Origin: Neoarius graeffei
Lineage: Eukaryota > Chordata > Actinopteri > Siluriformes > Ariidae
Direction of reading: 5' to 3'
DNA length: 64,000 nucleotides
Assembly: GCF_027579695.1 (NCBI RefSeq)
Contig: NC_083570.1
Span: 94,987,463-95,051,462 of the forward strand
In this document: piece after piece, positions 1 through 30,917 of the stretch
Layout: each line of letters opens with the position of its first letter
Numbering within the stretch: the first letter of the stretch is position 1
Notes under the pieces: generated by a model
Told to the model about the DNA's origin: nothing
Seen by the model: the letters and a program-made list of their open reading frames with translations, nothing else
The model's database searches: none
Position numbers and translations under genes: made by a program

Positions 1-911
1 CATTGGTGTGTTTAAATTTAGACAATATGAACTAATGCAAACAATTGGCTTCAACTCGCATAAATGTGAATTGGAAGTTTTTAGTTCACTTTAGCTTCTG
101 CAAACGCACAACCCTACTAAAAGATTGATAAACGAGGCTCAATGTCCCCAACATTGAAACCTGAAAGCTTTAGAAACTCGAACAGACCTTTACTTTTTAA
201 CAGCACTGTTTTGGGATTTTGCTGAGTTTACCTTCAACTGTCTGATTTTTTTTTTTTTTTTTTTTTCAAAGTAATGAACTGTGTAGCAGGAAAATCACCT
301 GAAAATTACTCATTAACTATGGGAATTAAATTTGATATTTTTGACATGTTAATCATTAATGTACATGAAAGAAAAAGGCTTAAAAGTTATAACTTGTTTT
401 GGTGAAAATAAGTACTAGAATGCAGGGTTTTGCGTGTTCTGCTATTTAAAATATTTTCGGCGGATGTTGCCCTGCCCCCCACTCCCCCCAGATCTTAGTT
501 TGGCTTTCAAAAGTTCAGGATTTTTTTTTTTCTTTGCTCCACTTTCATCTCTAGCTTTAACACATTCTCTTCTGACTAGAGTTGTATCTCCTCTCATTTA
601 TCATGCAAATTCAGTTCTGATTGATGTTTTTGGGTCGATCTTTCCTCAGGGAACAGATTTTAGTCCTTTTGTTGAATTTCCTGTTGTAAAGAGTTTGTCG
701 CGGAGGCCGGTCCTCTCTCACATCGTCCCGTTTCAGTTGTGGTCGTTTTGATGGCGGGCCAGATGAGCTGTTGACGTTCTGGTTAAATTGGTGGTTAAAT
801 GTTGAGCAACTTTTTACATTTATGCATAAAATATTAAAATGTGTGGTTAAGTTCACATTTAAGACGTACTTATCAGTATGTTTTTTTGTTTACTTCCTTG
901 TATTCTTGCAG
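1..911 (+). other. hspa4 intron (partial)
   Basis: This AT-rich stretch precedes the first visible hspa4 exon and ends in a plausible acceptor (ttcttgcag). It holds a poly(T) run near 247-266 and short open frames with no recognisable protein. I see no gene here. Confidence 0.7.
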
Positions 912-19519
<18,608 letters not shown>

Positions 19520-19659
19520 AGAGGACTGTGGGGTTTCCCGGTTGCTCTTGCAGTCATTCCATCTTCCCTGCCATGGGGTTGTTTTGACAGTCAGAATCAT
19601 TAGTGGCTAAATGGTGCATGTCTTTTTCTTAAAAAATAATAATAAATGCAGCATAATGC

Positions 19660-19763
19660 AATAAACTTGTTCATTGCCATCCATGCTGTGTGCGCATATG
19701 ACTGAGTATATGTGATGTATTCTAAAATATTTGGGTCTGTGGAAACTGTTGAGTTTTAATAAA
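19660..19763 (+). terminator. hspa4: hspa4 poly(A) signals
   Basis: AATAAA occurs at 19641-19646, 19660-19665 and 19758-19763, 120-245 bp after the stop, followed by a GT-rich run at 19780-19800. These are likely alternative cleavage signals; which is used cannot be read from sequence. Confidence 0.6.
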
Positions 19764-19789
19764 TATGGACTTTAAATTGTCAGTGTGTG

Positions 19790-20136
19790 TGTGTGTGTGT
19801 TGTAGTTTTTGGAACCGATACCTTATCGTCATGATGTAAAGGTCAGCGTTCGAGATGGTGCACGAGACTTAACATCACTGTCGCCTCCTGTTGTGTTCCA
19901 TGTAGTGCTTACACCCGTATCGTACAAGAGTCCCTCGTTAATAATCCTTTTTGTATTAATCGGTTACGTGTCATTTCAAGTCACCAAAACGCATATCACA
20001 CACTCACAAATGTGTACCATACATGTCAACCTTTAGTTCCCCAGGCCCTTACAAAATCTGTACTTTTCCCTTCCGTACACCCATGAGCCCTTGTACACAA
20101 GAAATTCCAATATATATTCCAAAGCACCGATTGTTT
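19790..20136. other. Intergenic, no gene seen
   Basis: A (GT)n run at about 19781-19801 is followed by unremarkable DNA up to the Tc1 element. Confidence 0.5.
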
Positions 20137-20138
20137 TA

Positions 20139-21740
20139 CAACCCCGATTCCAAAAAAGTTGGGACAAAGTACAAATTGTAAATAAAAACAGAATGCAATA
20201 ATTTACAAATCTCAAAAACTGATATTGTATTCACAATAGAACAAAAACAACATATCAAATGTCGAAAGTGAGACATTTTGAAATTTCATGCCAAATATTG
20301 GCTCATTTGAAATTTCATGACAGCAACACATCTCAAAAAAGTTGGGACAGGGGCAATAAGAGGCTGGAAAAGTTAAAGGTACAAAAAAGGAACAGCTGGA
20401 GGACCAAATTGCAACTCATTAGGTCAATTGGCAATAGGTCATTAACATGACTGGGTATAAAAAGAGCATCTTGGAGTGGCAGCGGCTCTCAGAAGTAAAG
20501 ATGGGAAGAGGATTACCAATCCCCCTAATTCTGCGCCGACAAATAGTGGAGCAATATCAGAAAGGAGTTCGACAGTGTAAAATTGCAAAGAGTTTGAACA
20601 TATCATCATCTACAGTGCATAATATCAAAAGATTCAGAGAATCTGGAAGAAGCTCTGTGCGTAAGGGTCAAGGCCGGAAAACCATACTGGGTGCCCGTGA
20701 TCTTCGGGCCCTTAGACGGCACTGCATCACATACAGGCATGCTTCTGTATTGGAAATCACAAAATGGGCTCAGGAATATTTCCAGAGAACATTATCTGTG
20801 AACACAATTCACCGTGCCATCCGCCGTTGCCAGCTAAAACTCTATAGTTCAAAGAAGAAGCCGTATCTAAACATGATCCAGAAGCGCAGACGTCCTCTCT
20901 GGGCCAAGGCTCATTTAAAATGGACCGTGGCAAAGTGGAAAACTGTTCTGTGGTCAGACGAATCAAAATTTGAAGTTCTTTATGGAAATCAGGGACGCCG
21001 TGTCATTCGGACTAAAGAGGAGAAGGACGACCCGAGTTGTTATCAGCGCTCAGTTCAGAAGCCTGCATCTCTGATGGTATGGGGTTGCATTAGTGCGTGT
21101 GGCATGGGCAGCTTACACATCTGGAAAGACACCATCAATGCTGAAAGGTATATCCAGGTTCTAGAGCAACATATGCTCCCATCCAGACGACGTCTCTTTC
21201 AGGGAAGACCTTGCATTTTCCAACATGACAATGCCAAACCACATACTGCATCAATTACAGCATCATGGCTGCGTAGAAGAAGGGTCCGGGTACTGAACTG
21301 GCCAGCCTGCCGTCCAGATCTTTCACCCATAGAAAACATTTGGCGCATCATAAAACGGAAGATACGACAAAAAAGACCTAAGACAGTTGAGCAACTAGAA
21401 TCCTACATTAGACAAGAACGGGTTAACATTCCTATCCCTAAACTTGAGCAACTTGTCTCCTCAGTCCCCAGACGTTTACAGACTGTTGTAAAGAGAAAAG
21501 GGGATGTCTCACAGTGGTAAACATGGCCTTGTCCCAACTTTTTTGAGATGTGTTGCTGTCATGAAATTTAAAATCACCTAATTTTTCTCTTTAAATGATA
21601 CATTTTCTCAGTTTAAACATTTGATATGTCATCTATGTTCTATTCTGAATAAAATATGGAATTTTGAAACTTCCACATCATTGCATTCCGTTTTTATTTA
21701 CAATTTGTACTTTGTCCCAACTTTTTTGGAATCGGGGTTG
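20139..21740 (+). mobile_element. Intact Tc1-like transposon
   Basis: TA dinucleotides flank it (20137-20138 and 21741-21742). The inverted ends CAACCCCGATTCC... with AAAAAGTTGGGACAAAGTAC continue for about 60 bp. The motif AAAAAAGTTGGGACA recurs inside each arm (20334-20348; complement near 21533), giving the paired repeats seen in several Tc1 families. It encloses one uninterrupted transposase gene. Confidence 0.92.
20501..21520 (+). CDS. Tc1/mariner transposase, intact
   Basis: This cut-and-paste DDE transposase has 339 residues from the ATG at 20501, the usual Tc1 length; an upstream in-frame ATG at 20447 would add 18 residues. An N-terminal helix-turn-helix ([20 protein letters not shown], then [11 protein letters not shown]) is followed by a GRKT hook, a second DNA-binding region to about residue 120, and the catalytic domain with D in [10 protein letters not shown] in FQHDNAKPH and E in DLSPIENIW. 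No stop or frameshift is seen. It lies between hspa4 and gnpda1 and has no relation to them. The sequence alone cannot show whether it is active. Confidence 0.93.
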   Translation: MGRGLPIPLILRRQIVEQYQKGVRQCKIAKSLNISSSTVHNIKRFRESGRSSVRKGQGRKTILGARDLRALRRHCITYRHASVLEITKWAQEYFQRTLSVNTIHRAIRRCQLKLYSSKKKPYLNMIQKRRRPLWAKAHLKWTVAKWKTVLWSDESKFEVLYGNQGRRVIRTKEEKDDPSCYQRSVQKPASLMVWGCISACGMGSLHIWKDTINAERYIQVLEQHMLPSRRRLFQGRPCIFQHDNAKPHTASITASWLRRRRVRVLNWPACRPDLSPIENIWRIIKRKIRQKRPKTVEQLESYIRQERVNIPIPKLEQLVSSVPRRLQTVVKRKGDVSQW

Positions 21741-21742
21741 TA

Positions 21743-22320
21743 TTCCACATTATACACTCCTATTGTAATAGGCATATTTATCACACTGCATCAAGTTAAA
21801 GGGATCAAATAAGCATGTACTGAATAAAAATAAATTTTCGATCCCAGAGAAAACAACTGAATTAAAAAGTACAGTACAGTCAAGTAAACAATTATCTACT
21901 AAAGAGAATGACTGAACTATAAACTTAATTATTTAATATACATTGTATCAGTAATACCAGAATTATTGATGTAAATTTTGCAAATAAAATGTATTAGTAT
22001 TAAATCGTGCATAAAAATTGCACAAAGTTCTATTTGACAAGTGTTGACATCACCTACAATATTCCATTCCACCAAAGAAAATCACTTGAAATATAACAGC
22101 AGTACTAAGTAGGTATGTTAATTAAAATAGTAGGTTACATGTAATAAATTATATATAATCACGTCAAACAGTAAATGAAGGTTAGTAAAAGTTCCATTTG
22201 AGAAAAAAAGTGTTGATGCCGCAAGCAGTGTTGGATCCAACTAAAGATGACTGAACCACATCAAGTATATTATGTAAACAAGGATAAGTGAAAATATTAA
22301 TAAATTAAGTTAAATTGAAA
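21743..22320. other. AT-rich intergenic DNA
   Basis: No coding domain or repeat boundary was recognised here. Confidence 0.5.
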
Positions 22321-22669
22321 ATCTCATCTCATTATCTCTAGCCGCTTTATCCTGTTCTACAGGGTCGCAGGCAAGCTGGATCCTATCCCAGCTGACTACG
22401 GGCGAAAGGCGGGGTACACCCTGGACAAGTCGCCAGGTCATCACAGGGCTGACACATAGACACAGACAACCATTCACACTCACATTCACACCTACGGTCA
22501 ATTTAGAGTCACCAGTTAACCTAACCTGCATGTCTTTGGACTGTGGGGGAAACCGGAGCACCCGGAGGAAACCCACGCGGACACGGGGAGAACATGCAAA
22601 CTCCACACAGAAAGGCCCTCGCTGGCCACGGGGCTCGAACCCGGACCTTCTTGCTGTGAGGTGACAGCG
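22321..22669 (-). mobile_element. tRNA-derived SINE, 5' end clipped
   Basis: It is the same SINE as at 14884, but the tRNA-like head is cut after the B-box region (ends gaggtgacagcga), so the A-box is missing. Confidence 0.8.
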
Positions 22670-22689
22670 AATTTTGAAATGAAACAAAA

Positions 22690-23018
22690 TATGACGACGA
22701 CCCCATGCTGTTGCACATCTTAAAACCTGTCTGCAGAAAGAAATGGAAAAAAAATTAACACCTGAAACGTTTCATCACTTGGGGTCTTCGGTCCATAAAC
22801 ATCCAAGTGTTGTGAGAAGGAATGGCAACATTATAAAGTGGTAAATAGGTTACCGTTCCAACTTTTTATTTTTAAATGTTTATTTTGAAACCAACAAAAT
22901 TCATGAGGTGAAACGTCAAATAATGTGCTGTTGAATAACAGTACAGGTCAAAGATTATTTACAAATTGTTTTTGGTTTTAATTTCAACATCCCAACCATC
23001 CCAATTTTTTGTGATTGT
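22690..23018 (+). mobile_element. Decayed Tc1 3' remnant
   Basis: The text acctgaaacgtttcatcact, ttgtgagaaggaatggcaac and aaagtggtaaat matches the C-terminal coding and 3' region of Tc1 elements, and it ends in a degenerate CAACATCCCAACC terminus. It is a different family from the intact copy upstream. Confidence 0.55.
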
Positions 23019-23226
23019 ACACCATGCATGTCAAGTTATCTGGTTTCCCCATATTTTGTACGGGAAAATAAAATTTTTTGGCTAATACGGCGTACGCTGA
23101 TTTTCATACGGGAAAATTACATTTTGTATCAGAGATTTTTTTCCGTTACTCCGAGAAAATTTTCTTAGCATCCACCATTTATTTTTTTCAAACACGCATG
23201 CCCAATGAAACGGAACTATTTTCGAT

Positions 23227-24037
23227 TTGTGTGGTTTTAGAGCTGCACGCGGTTTTCTTGGTCATTTAAGTCCATCGGCTCGGACTGCCCAGACTTCTAT
23301 GATGGCTGCAGAAATTATGTTCTGCCAATTTCTCATGCAACACAACATCCCCCTGACTGTGGCAGACCATTTTTCGCAACTAGCGAAAAATAAAAAGTTT
23401 CTCGATTCAAAGACTGCACAGGTAAGCATTTTTTAAAAAAGATTTTACTGTTTGCATGTAGGAAAGCTTCCTCCATTATCATGATAATTTAGGGAGGCGA
23501 TCCTGAGAGGCACCGTTTATACAACGGCAACTGTAGTTACCCGGCGATTTCTGGTTTCGCTTCCCTAAACATTTTAATTGCTGATAGTCATTATATGTAG
23601 ACACAGATGACCAACACTCGTTACTACCATCAGTCATCAGTAAACTGGAAAAGTGTTGAATGAAGAGTAATGGTGGTAACGACCGTTGGTAACCTGTCTC
23701 TAAAATGTGTAGTGGGGATAGAAGCAATTTAACACCATCTACATGTTTGCTGTGCTCTGATTTTCTTTTACTGACCAGGAAAATAATAGATGTATATTGG
23801 GGAAAGGTCTTTGATGTAAAAACTGCTCTGGGTGTTGCCAGGTTTCCAATGCTGAAACAACTTTTTACTGCTTTGCTGCGCCTCCAACATAGCAATGCAG
23901 ATAATGAGAGGGCTTTTTCATTGGTTAGGAAAATTCATCCTGAGTACAGAAAAAATATAGCTGCAGACACATTAACTGCATATCTGCAAATTAAAATGAA
24001 CTGTGATGAGAAGCTACAACTGCTACCCAAGCAGTGA
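23227..24037 (+). pseudogene. hAT transposase relic
   Basis: The frame at 23290-23420 (MMAAEIMFCQFLMQHNIPLTVADHFSQL) resembles the N-terminal part of ZBED/hAT-type proteins. The frame at 23780-24037 (FPMLKQLFTALLRLQHSNAD, then NERAFSLVRKI) is a hAT C-terminal dimerisation domain. The catalytic middle is missing and the parts are in separate frames, so this is a relic. Confidence 0.65.
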
Positions 24038-24145
24038 TATTATAGCTAGTGCCAAATCTGCAACATCTTTGTACAACAAAGAACTCTCCAAAAAGGAATA
24101 AGATTTAAATTCTTGTTATAAATTACTGGGAAGATTTTCAATTTA

Positions 24146-24499
24146 GGGCGGCACGGTGGTGTAGTGGTTAACCCTGTCGCCTCACAGCAAGAAGGTCTTG
24201 GGTTCGAGCCCCGTGGCCGGCGAGGGCCTTTCTGTGCGGAGTTTGCATGTTCTCCCCGTGTCCGCGTGGGTTTCCTCCGGGTGCTCCGGTTTCCCCCACA
24301 GTCCAAAGACATGCAGGTTAGGTTAACTGGTGACTCTAAATTGAGCGTAGGTGTGAATGTGAGTGTGAATGGTTGTCTGTGTCTATGTGTCAGCCCTGTC
24401 ATGAGCTGGCGACTTGTCCAGGGTGTACCCCGCCTTTCGCCCGTAGTCAGCTGGGATAGGCTCCAGCTTGCCTGCGACCCTGTAGAACAGGATAAAGCG
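24146..24499 (+). mobile_element. tRNA-derived SINE, tail lost
   Basis: The head GGCGGCACGGTGGTGTAGTG is intact. It ends at GGATAAAGCG without the GATGA tail. Confidence 0.85.
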
Positions 24500-24765
24500 T
24501 GCTTAAGAGTCACTCACACTGACTGTCTCCTAGAAAGCAAACAAAACTTAACCTGGTCTGTATTCACAGTAGCAAGATTTTATAAAGAGTAACACTAACA
24601 ACAAAGTAGGTTGACTAAAATAATTTGCTTGTAATGCATAGTATCTGCCATCACAGAATCAAAATCTCACCTGGAGCCCTGCAGTTTCAGCCACTTCTGA
24701 CTCTACCTGTCCTATAGTATCTTCACAGGATGTCTGAACATCCTATATGTTCAAAAATATATATA

Positions 24766-25287
24766 CACTACCGTTCAAAAGTTTGGGGTCACTTTGAAAT
24801 GTCCTTATTTTTGAAAGACTGTTCTTTTCAATGAAGATCACTTTAAACTAATCAGAAATCCACTCTATACATTGCTAATGTGGTAAATGACTATTCTAGC
24901 TGCAAATGTCTGGTTTTTGGTGCAATATCTCCATAGGTGTATAGAGGCCCATTTCCAGCAACTCTCACTCCAGTGTTCTAATGGTACAATGTGTTTGCTC
25001 ATTGCCTCAGAAGGCTAATGGATGATTAGAAAACCCTTGTACAATCGTGTTAGCACAGCTGAAAACAGTTGAGCTCTTTAGAGAAGCTATAAAACTGACC
25101 TTCCTTTGAGCAGATTGAGTTTCTGGAGCATCACATTTGTGGGGTCGATTAAATGCTCAAAATGGCCAGAAAAATGTCTTGACTAGATTTTCTATTCATT
25201 TTACAACTTATGGTGGGAAATAAAAGTGTGACTTTTCATGGAAAACACAAAATTGTCTGGGTGACCCCAAACTTTTGAACGGTAGTG
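24766..25287. mobile_element. Tc1/mariner-type MITE
   Basis: TA flanks both ends (24764-24765 and 25288-25289). The ends CACTACCGTTCAAAAGTTTG and its inverse match, followed by GGGGTCAC. At 522 bp it has no transposase. It matches a MITE type common in teleosts. Confidence 0.85.
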
Positions 25288-25289
25288 TA

Positions 25290-26060
25290 TACTAAATAAA
25301 TTGCTGACCTATATTGGGATACATAGTTCTATGTATTACACCTACATTTATTTCACATCAATTTGAAATATTAAGGAAATAAGCTGACATTTTCTGATGA
25401 ATGAATTCATCACAACCAAAACACATAGTCCTAATTTTCCAAAGATCCTTCCGTTTCATTGCTAATCCTTTGATGCTTCTAAATGCCTTAACATTCAGAC
25501 CTCACCTCAAGCCCTCCAGCTTCTTCTCTCTCAACCTGCTCTTGATCCTTTGTACTGGATTTCTGAGTTTCCTACAGTATGTGATCAAATAATGTGTTAA
25601 TGAAAATTAACCAGAAACCTAACATTAGTAGGAATCCACCTTTTATCATGCAAATGTATTTGGCCTAAGCTACTAATAAAACAACCGAAATTATGGCATG
25701 ACTTGACATGACTATATTAATATGACATGATGACATCCTCACCTCAAGCACTGATTCCTCATTAACCTGTTCTAGGTTTGCATCGGCCTTCTGCTGTCTT
25801 TCCTGTACACAAATGATTCATTAATTAGCTTTCATAGTGTCAGCTTTAATTGGAACCTTAGTAACAGGCTACACTAACTTTAGCCTACCAATTTCTACAG
25901 CAAAATGGGAGATGGTTAGCATTTTGGCATGAATTGCATGGTTAATATTATTACCCCTTGTCATTAGTATGTAGGCTACGTTAGCAGTCTCACAATTTTC
26001 CACAGTAGAAAGACTGGTGGTAGCCTAGCCTATAACATTTTGCAATGATAGGTTTGCGTC
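25290..26060. other. Intergenic, no gene seen
   Basis: Short frames are present but none has a recognisable domain. Confidence 0.5.
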
Positions 26061-26061
26061 G

Positions 26062-26439
26062 GGGCGGCACGGTGGTGTAGTGGTTAGCGCTGTCGCCTCA
26101 CAGCAAGAAGGTCCGGGTTCGAGCCCCGTGGCCGGCGAGGGCCTTTCTGTGCGGAGTTTGCATGTTCTCCCCATGTCCGCGTGGGTTTCCTCCGGGTGCT
26201 CCGGTTTCCCCCACAGTCCAAAGACATGCAGGTTAGGTTAACTGGTGACTCTAAATTGAGCGTAGGTGTGAATGTGAGTGTGAATGGTTGTCTGTGTCTA
26301 TGTGTCAGCCCTGTGATGACCTGGCGACTTGTCCAGGGTGTACCCCGCCTTTCGCCCGTAGTCAGCTGGGATAGGCTCCAGCTTGCCTGCGACCCTGTAG
26401 AACAGGATAAAGCGGCTACAGATAATGAGATGAGATGAG
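26062..26439 (+). mobile_element. tRNA-derived SINE, full length
   Basis: It runs from GGGCGGCACGG to the tail GATGAGATGAG and is flanked by the duplication GGTTTGCGT. Confidence 0.85.
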
Positions 26440-28204
26440 GTTTGCGTTGCGTTGTAGGCTATAGCTAAATAATGTCAACCTGTTCTGGGCACTACTTACT
26501 CTCTGTGTGTTGAAATAGCTCCGTATATCTTTTTTCTTTTTTGGTGGCATTGTCTAGGTTATCTACAAAGCAGATAATCGGACAAAATGAGTTTGAATAC
26601 CAAGGTAACAGTAATGTTAAGTTGTACACTTTTCTGAAGACATACAGTAGCAGGCTATCACAGATGACTTACGTTATCAGCACAACACACGGGCCTGTGG
26701 TCTCTTCGTTGTTACCACCACTAGAAGCGCTTTGTTTATGTCCATGTGAGGAGAACGTGAGCCTGCAGACTCTCTGTTTCAGCCAATGAAATTGCAGCAT
26801 GGATAACCCTGTCACTCTGGCATGTCGAAAAAACTAGTGACTAAGATTATAGCCTACTATTGAGTTCGCAAAAAATATGTGAATAAATTCATATTTTGTT
26901 ACATAAGAATAAAATGCTAAATATTGGTAGGGACTATTTTGCCATCCTAAAATATTGGTTGTGACATGTCCCTATGGTCCATATGCAAACCTACGCTCTT
27001 GGTTGTCATTACTCGTTAACATGAAGCAGCTTTGAAAGTGGATGTTTTTCCTTTTCTTTTCTTTTCTTTTCTTTTCTTTTCTTTTCTAAAACGTGATGGG
27101 GTTTTTTTGCAGTTGACACTGAAACTGCCCATCAGTAATCACTAAGGTCACATCCATGGACCGTATAAAACCAAGTTCAGTGATTTCTCAGCAGCATTAT
27201 TTGAACATGACCAATCGATGGCAGAATGGAAGGAGGCGGTTCTTCTGGGAAAAGGATTAAATATTCATTTCGTTTTAAACGTTTGCATTGTTTGCTTAAA
27301 ATGAACCACATCATGGCCTCCAAAAACTCACCGTCCAACCTGCAGAAGCATATGTAAACGTTTTATTCCAAGAGAAAGCTTGCAATGAAGTTGTCTGTGC
27401 TTTTAGAGCTAGCGATAACATTGCTATAGCTATGCAGTCTGGTTAGTCACATGACTTTCTATGGATTTGCCCACCAAGTTGCCATCGCCTTGTCCACACA
27501 CATAGCTAGTTAACTTGGACACTGTTCGTTATTATGTAAAAACAGAATTACGCTAACATGAATAGCGTTAACGTATCTGAAATCTTTTCAGAAATATGTT
27601 TTAGTATAATCTTGCCAAATAAACAGAATGTAGAAATCTTTCTTTTCTAGTAGCGTTAGCTACCCAATATGATTTCAAGTTTGAAAAGAGTTTGCTGGTG
27701 TCAGGTGGAGTTTCGCTGACTAGCTAGCTTAACATTAAACCACCATGATGCACAGCATGCGTTCATTTTGTGAATTCACATTTCTGTCTTTGGTAATGTT
27801 AACATTGCAGCTTTTGTGACCTTGCATAATTACGATAGCTACTGCATATTTTTTACCAGTAGCCAAAGAGAAAAAATCGCTAGCATCTTATCTGCTTGGT
27901 TGTAAGTTGTGTTTCATTTTATAGCATTCTACCAGGTGTTTATTCTACAGGTTCTACAAGTTAGTCAGTAAATCCGGTCGGTTGCTTCAGAGGCGTTAGG
28001 TTTTGTCAGTGTTGTGGCAATAATACAACGATGCATTGACAGAAAATGTACTTTTAACACTTAAGTATTTTTAAAAGTGAGTACTTCGGTACTTTAACTT
28101 GAGTAAAAATTTGACTGGACAACTTTCACTTGTATCAGAGTAACATTTGACCAGTGGGATCTGGACTTTGACTTAAGTAATGAAGTTGGGTACTTTGTCC
28201 ACCT
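26440..28204. other. Intergenic DNA with (CTTTT)n at 27049-27086
   Basis: Apart from the pentanucleotide microsatellite no repeat boundary or gene was recognised in this stretch. Confidence 0.5.
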
Positions 28205-28690
28205 CTGTATGTGATCCTCCTGTAGAGGACGGCCCTGTATGGACAGTTGAAAGCCACACTTGGAAGACGCTCTGGACACTTACAGAAATGCTTTTATGGC
28301 TGAGGACTACAGCTGACTTGCTAACTTTAGGACTGCAGTTGTCATGAACAGTTTTGCACTCAAGTTTCCATCAACGAAGAGTTATAACATCAACGAAACT
28401 GACTTCATGTTAAAACTGTTAATATTATAGTCAGGCTGTCTGTTGTTGCCCAAATGAGGATGGGTTCCCTTTTGAGTCTGGTTCCTCTCGAGGTTTCTTC
28501 CTCATGTCGTCTGAGGGAGTTTTTCCTTGCCACCGTCGCCACAGGCTTGCTCATTGGGGATAGATTAGGGATAAAATTAGCTCATGTTTTAAGTCGTTCA
28601 AATTCTGTAAAGCTGCTTTGCGACAATGTTTATTGTTAAAAGCGCTATAGAAATAAACTTGACTTGAATTGACTTGACTTGACTTGATCG
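28205..28690 (+). repeat. Teleost retroposon-like repeat with TTGAC tail
   Basis: It runs to GCGCTATAGAAATAAACTTG followed by a (TTGAC)n-like tail, which points to a retroposed 3' end. The same family lies at 8816-9890 and 37745-38530 in the other orientation. Confidence 0.65.
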
Positions 28691-28755
28691 ACAAATGATT
28701 CGATTCTGAGCTGAGTCTCAGATGAATGGACTCGCATTTCTGAAGAGTCGGTTTC

Positions 28756-28830
<75 letters not shown>
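28756..28830 (+). repeat. (GATA)n microsatellite
   Basis: About 18 uninterrupted tetranucleotide units. Confidence 0.95.
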
Positions 28831-29289
28831 TGATAATGTTAATATCAATGCTTACTGTAGACTGTTCATCATTTTAATTACGCAGTAGGCCTACCTTGGT
28901 TTTATATTTGCTATATTTAATTTCATTATAACAAATATTCTTAATTTCCCTGAGGGAACCCTCCCAAAGGGATCAGGGTCAGTCCATGAAATGGGGTTAC
29001 CAAAATGTGACATAGAGGGAGTCACTTAAAACAATTTACAACTGAAAACAACTTTTATTTCCATGAAGCATTGACCATATAAGAAAATATAACATAGTTG
29101 TTAAGATAACTCCTGCTCTACAATGTATGATAAAATCCATAAATATTTACCCGGTTGCTAATGTAACAAGGACACGAACAAGCTTTTAAAAATAAAGAAA
29201 AAATATTGATAAAATCAATTTTTTGCTTTTATTTGCTTACTTTAAACATTAACACTGAATAAGAATTCATTAGAAATATTAGTTCAACA

Positions 29290-30035
29290 GGCGGCACGGT
29301 GGTGTAGTGGTTAGCGCTGTCGCCTCACAGCAAGAAGGTCCTGGGTTCGAGCCCCAGGGCCGGCAAGGGCCTTTCTGTGTGGAGTTTGCATGTTCTCCCC
29401 GTGTCCGCGTGGGTTTCCTCTGGGTGCTCACAGTCCAAAGACATGCAGGTTAGGTTAACTCATCTCATTATCTCTAGCCGCTTTATCCTGTTCTACAGGG
29501 TCGCAGGCAAGCTGGAGCCTATCCCAGCTGACTACGGGCGAAAGGCGGGGTACACCCTGGACAAGTCGCCAGGTCATCGCAGGGCTGACACATAGACACA
29601 GACAACCATTCACACTCACATTCACACCTACGGTCAATTTAGAGTCACCAGTTAACCTAACCTGCATGTCTTTGGACTGTGGGGGAAACCGGAGCACCCG
29701 GAGGAAACCCACGCGGACACGGGGAGAACATGCAAACTCCACACAGAAAGGCCCTCGCCGGCCCCGGGGCTCGAACCCAGGACCTTCTTGCTGTGAGGCG
29801 ACAGCGCTAACCACTACACCACCGTGCCGCCCGGTTAGGTTAACTGGTGACTCTAAATTGACCGTAGGTGTGAGTGTGAATGGTTGTCTGTGTCTATGTG
29901 TCAGCCCTGTGATGACCTGGCGACTTGTCCAGGGTGTACCCCGCCTTTCGCCCGTAGTCAGCTGGGATAGGCTCCAGCTTGCCTGCGACCCTGTAGAACA
30001 GGATAAAGCGGCTACAGATAATGAGATGAGATGAG
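29290..30035 (+). mobile_element. tRNA-derived SINE, interrupted by a second copy
   Basis: The outer copy (29290-29460 plus 29833-30035) has the flanking duplication ATATTAGTT(C/T)AACA. It lacks about 12 bp around the CCGGTTTCCCCC segment. Confidence 0.85.
29461..29832 (-). mobile_element. tRNA-derived SINE nested in another SINE
   Basis: A full minus-strand copy is flanked by the 13-bp duplication GGTTAGGTTAACT (29448-29460 and 29833-29845), which is itself SINE sequence. Confidence 0.9.
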
Positions 30036-30246
30036 ATATTAGTTTAACATCATAAACACTGAAAATATGAAATACCAGTATTTCACAAACTTCATAAAAT
30101 CTCTTTAAGATTTGAACAATAATAACAGTCATTAACAGGAAACAGTTTCATCCTATATGGGGTAAAATGAGATTATTGAATTCATTACTTTACTTAGTCA
30201 CACTTATATCTGCACTTCTCTAGAGCACGTGTTGTGGTGTGTGAGA

Positions 30247-30256
30247 TCTCGCGAGA
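30247..30256. promoter_or_regulatory. TCTCGCGAGA palindrome
   Basis: This 10-bp palindrome is a known CpG-rich promoter word in vertebrates. Here it lies inside the TIR element at 28976-30913, 1.4 kb before the gnpda1 ATG, so a role in gnpda1 transcription is only a guess. Confidence 0.2.
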
Positions 30257-30917
30257 AGTTCTCTCGCGTCAGTTCAGCTGACCTAGATTGAGTAAACAGG
30301 TCTCGCAGGTTGTGAACGAACCAGGAAGTGAGTGGATGCCAAGTTAGGATGTGAGAAAAAACATCGATAATTTCTTTTATTGCCGTTTGTTTAAATTTCT
30401 TTCTACCTACATCGTTTTATAGTATATTCTTCTTTATATTAAAAACATCAATCATGATTTCAACTCGTTTTATCATTTTTTATAAGCCTGGTTTCTAACG
30501 TAACACGGTAGGACACCACAATGTTACGTTCACAACCTATTTTTAGTGGATGAATTCGAAGCTAAATAGTTTATAGAACCTTCTTAACTTTATTATACGA
30601 GTGTAAAACTAAATTGCAAGTACCATGAAACTAATTTTATTGAAATTCTCAGAAAGTAATGGTTTATTTAAGCTCAAAGTCAGCAAATATTCCATGTCAA
30701 AAAACGTGTCATCCGTGTCCAGTCACAGGGGAAGAAAATGTTTCATATTTCTTTATTTCAAAAGAAAACTTCATTTTTTAAAATTTATTTTATTTCTTCA
30801 AACAATATTTATGGATAATCTGCTAAATATTTCTTTAAATCATGGAAATTAAAGATGAAATGATTATGTAAACCCGGACCAATGAAAAGTAACATCATTT
30901 CATGGACTGACCCATCA

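Larger units (their letters stand above)
28976..30913. mobile_element. TIR element with GGGTCAGTCCATGAAATG ends
   Basis: Perfect 18-bp inverted ends are flanked by ATCA (28972-28975 and 30914-30917). The flanks rejoin into a plain word (agggatcaataaagttctaa), which supports a real insertion. The 1.94-kb interior holds a nested SINE pair and no recognisable transposase. The superfamily is not known to me. Confidence 0.7.

Noticed and set aside
26070-26140. A tRNA gene suggested by A- and B-box motifs
   Set aside because: The motifs belong to the SINE head, which cannot form a full cloverleaf and recurs in all copies.
29455-30132. A 225-codon minus-strand frame and similar frames at 24164, 45578, 46570, 49109, 53206
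   Set aside because: All are read through copies of the tRNA-derived SINE; the same strings recur in every copy regardless of context.
30247-30256. TCTCGCGAGA as the gnpda1 promoter
   Set aside because: It lies within a TIR-bounded mobile element and no first exon could be placed next to it; kept only as a low-confidence note.
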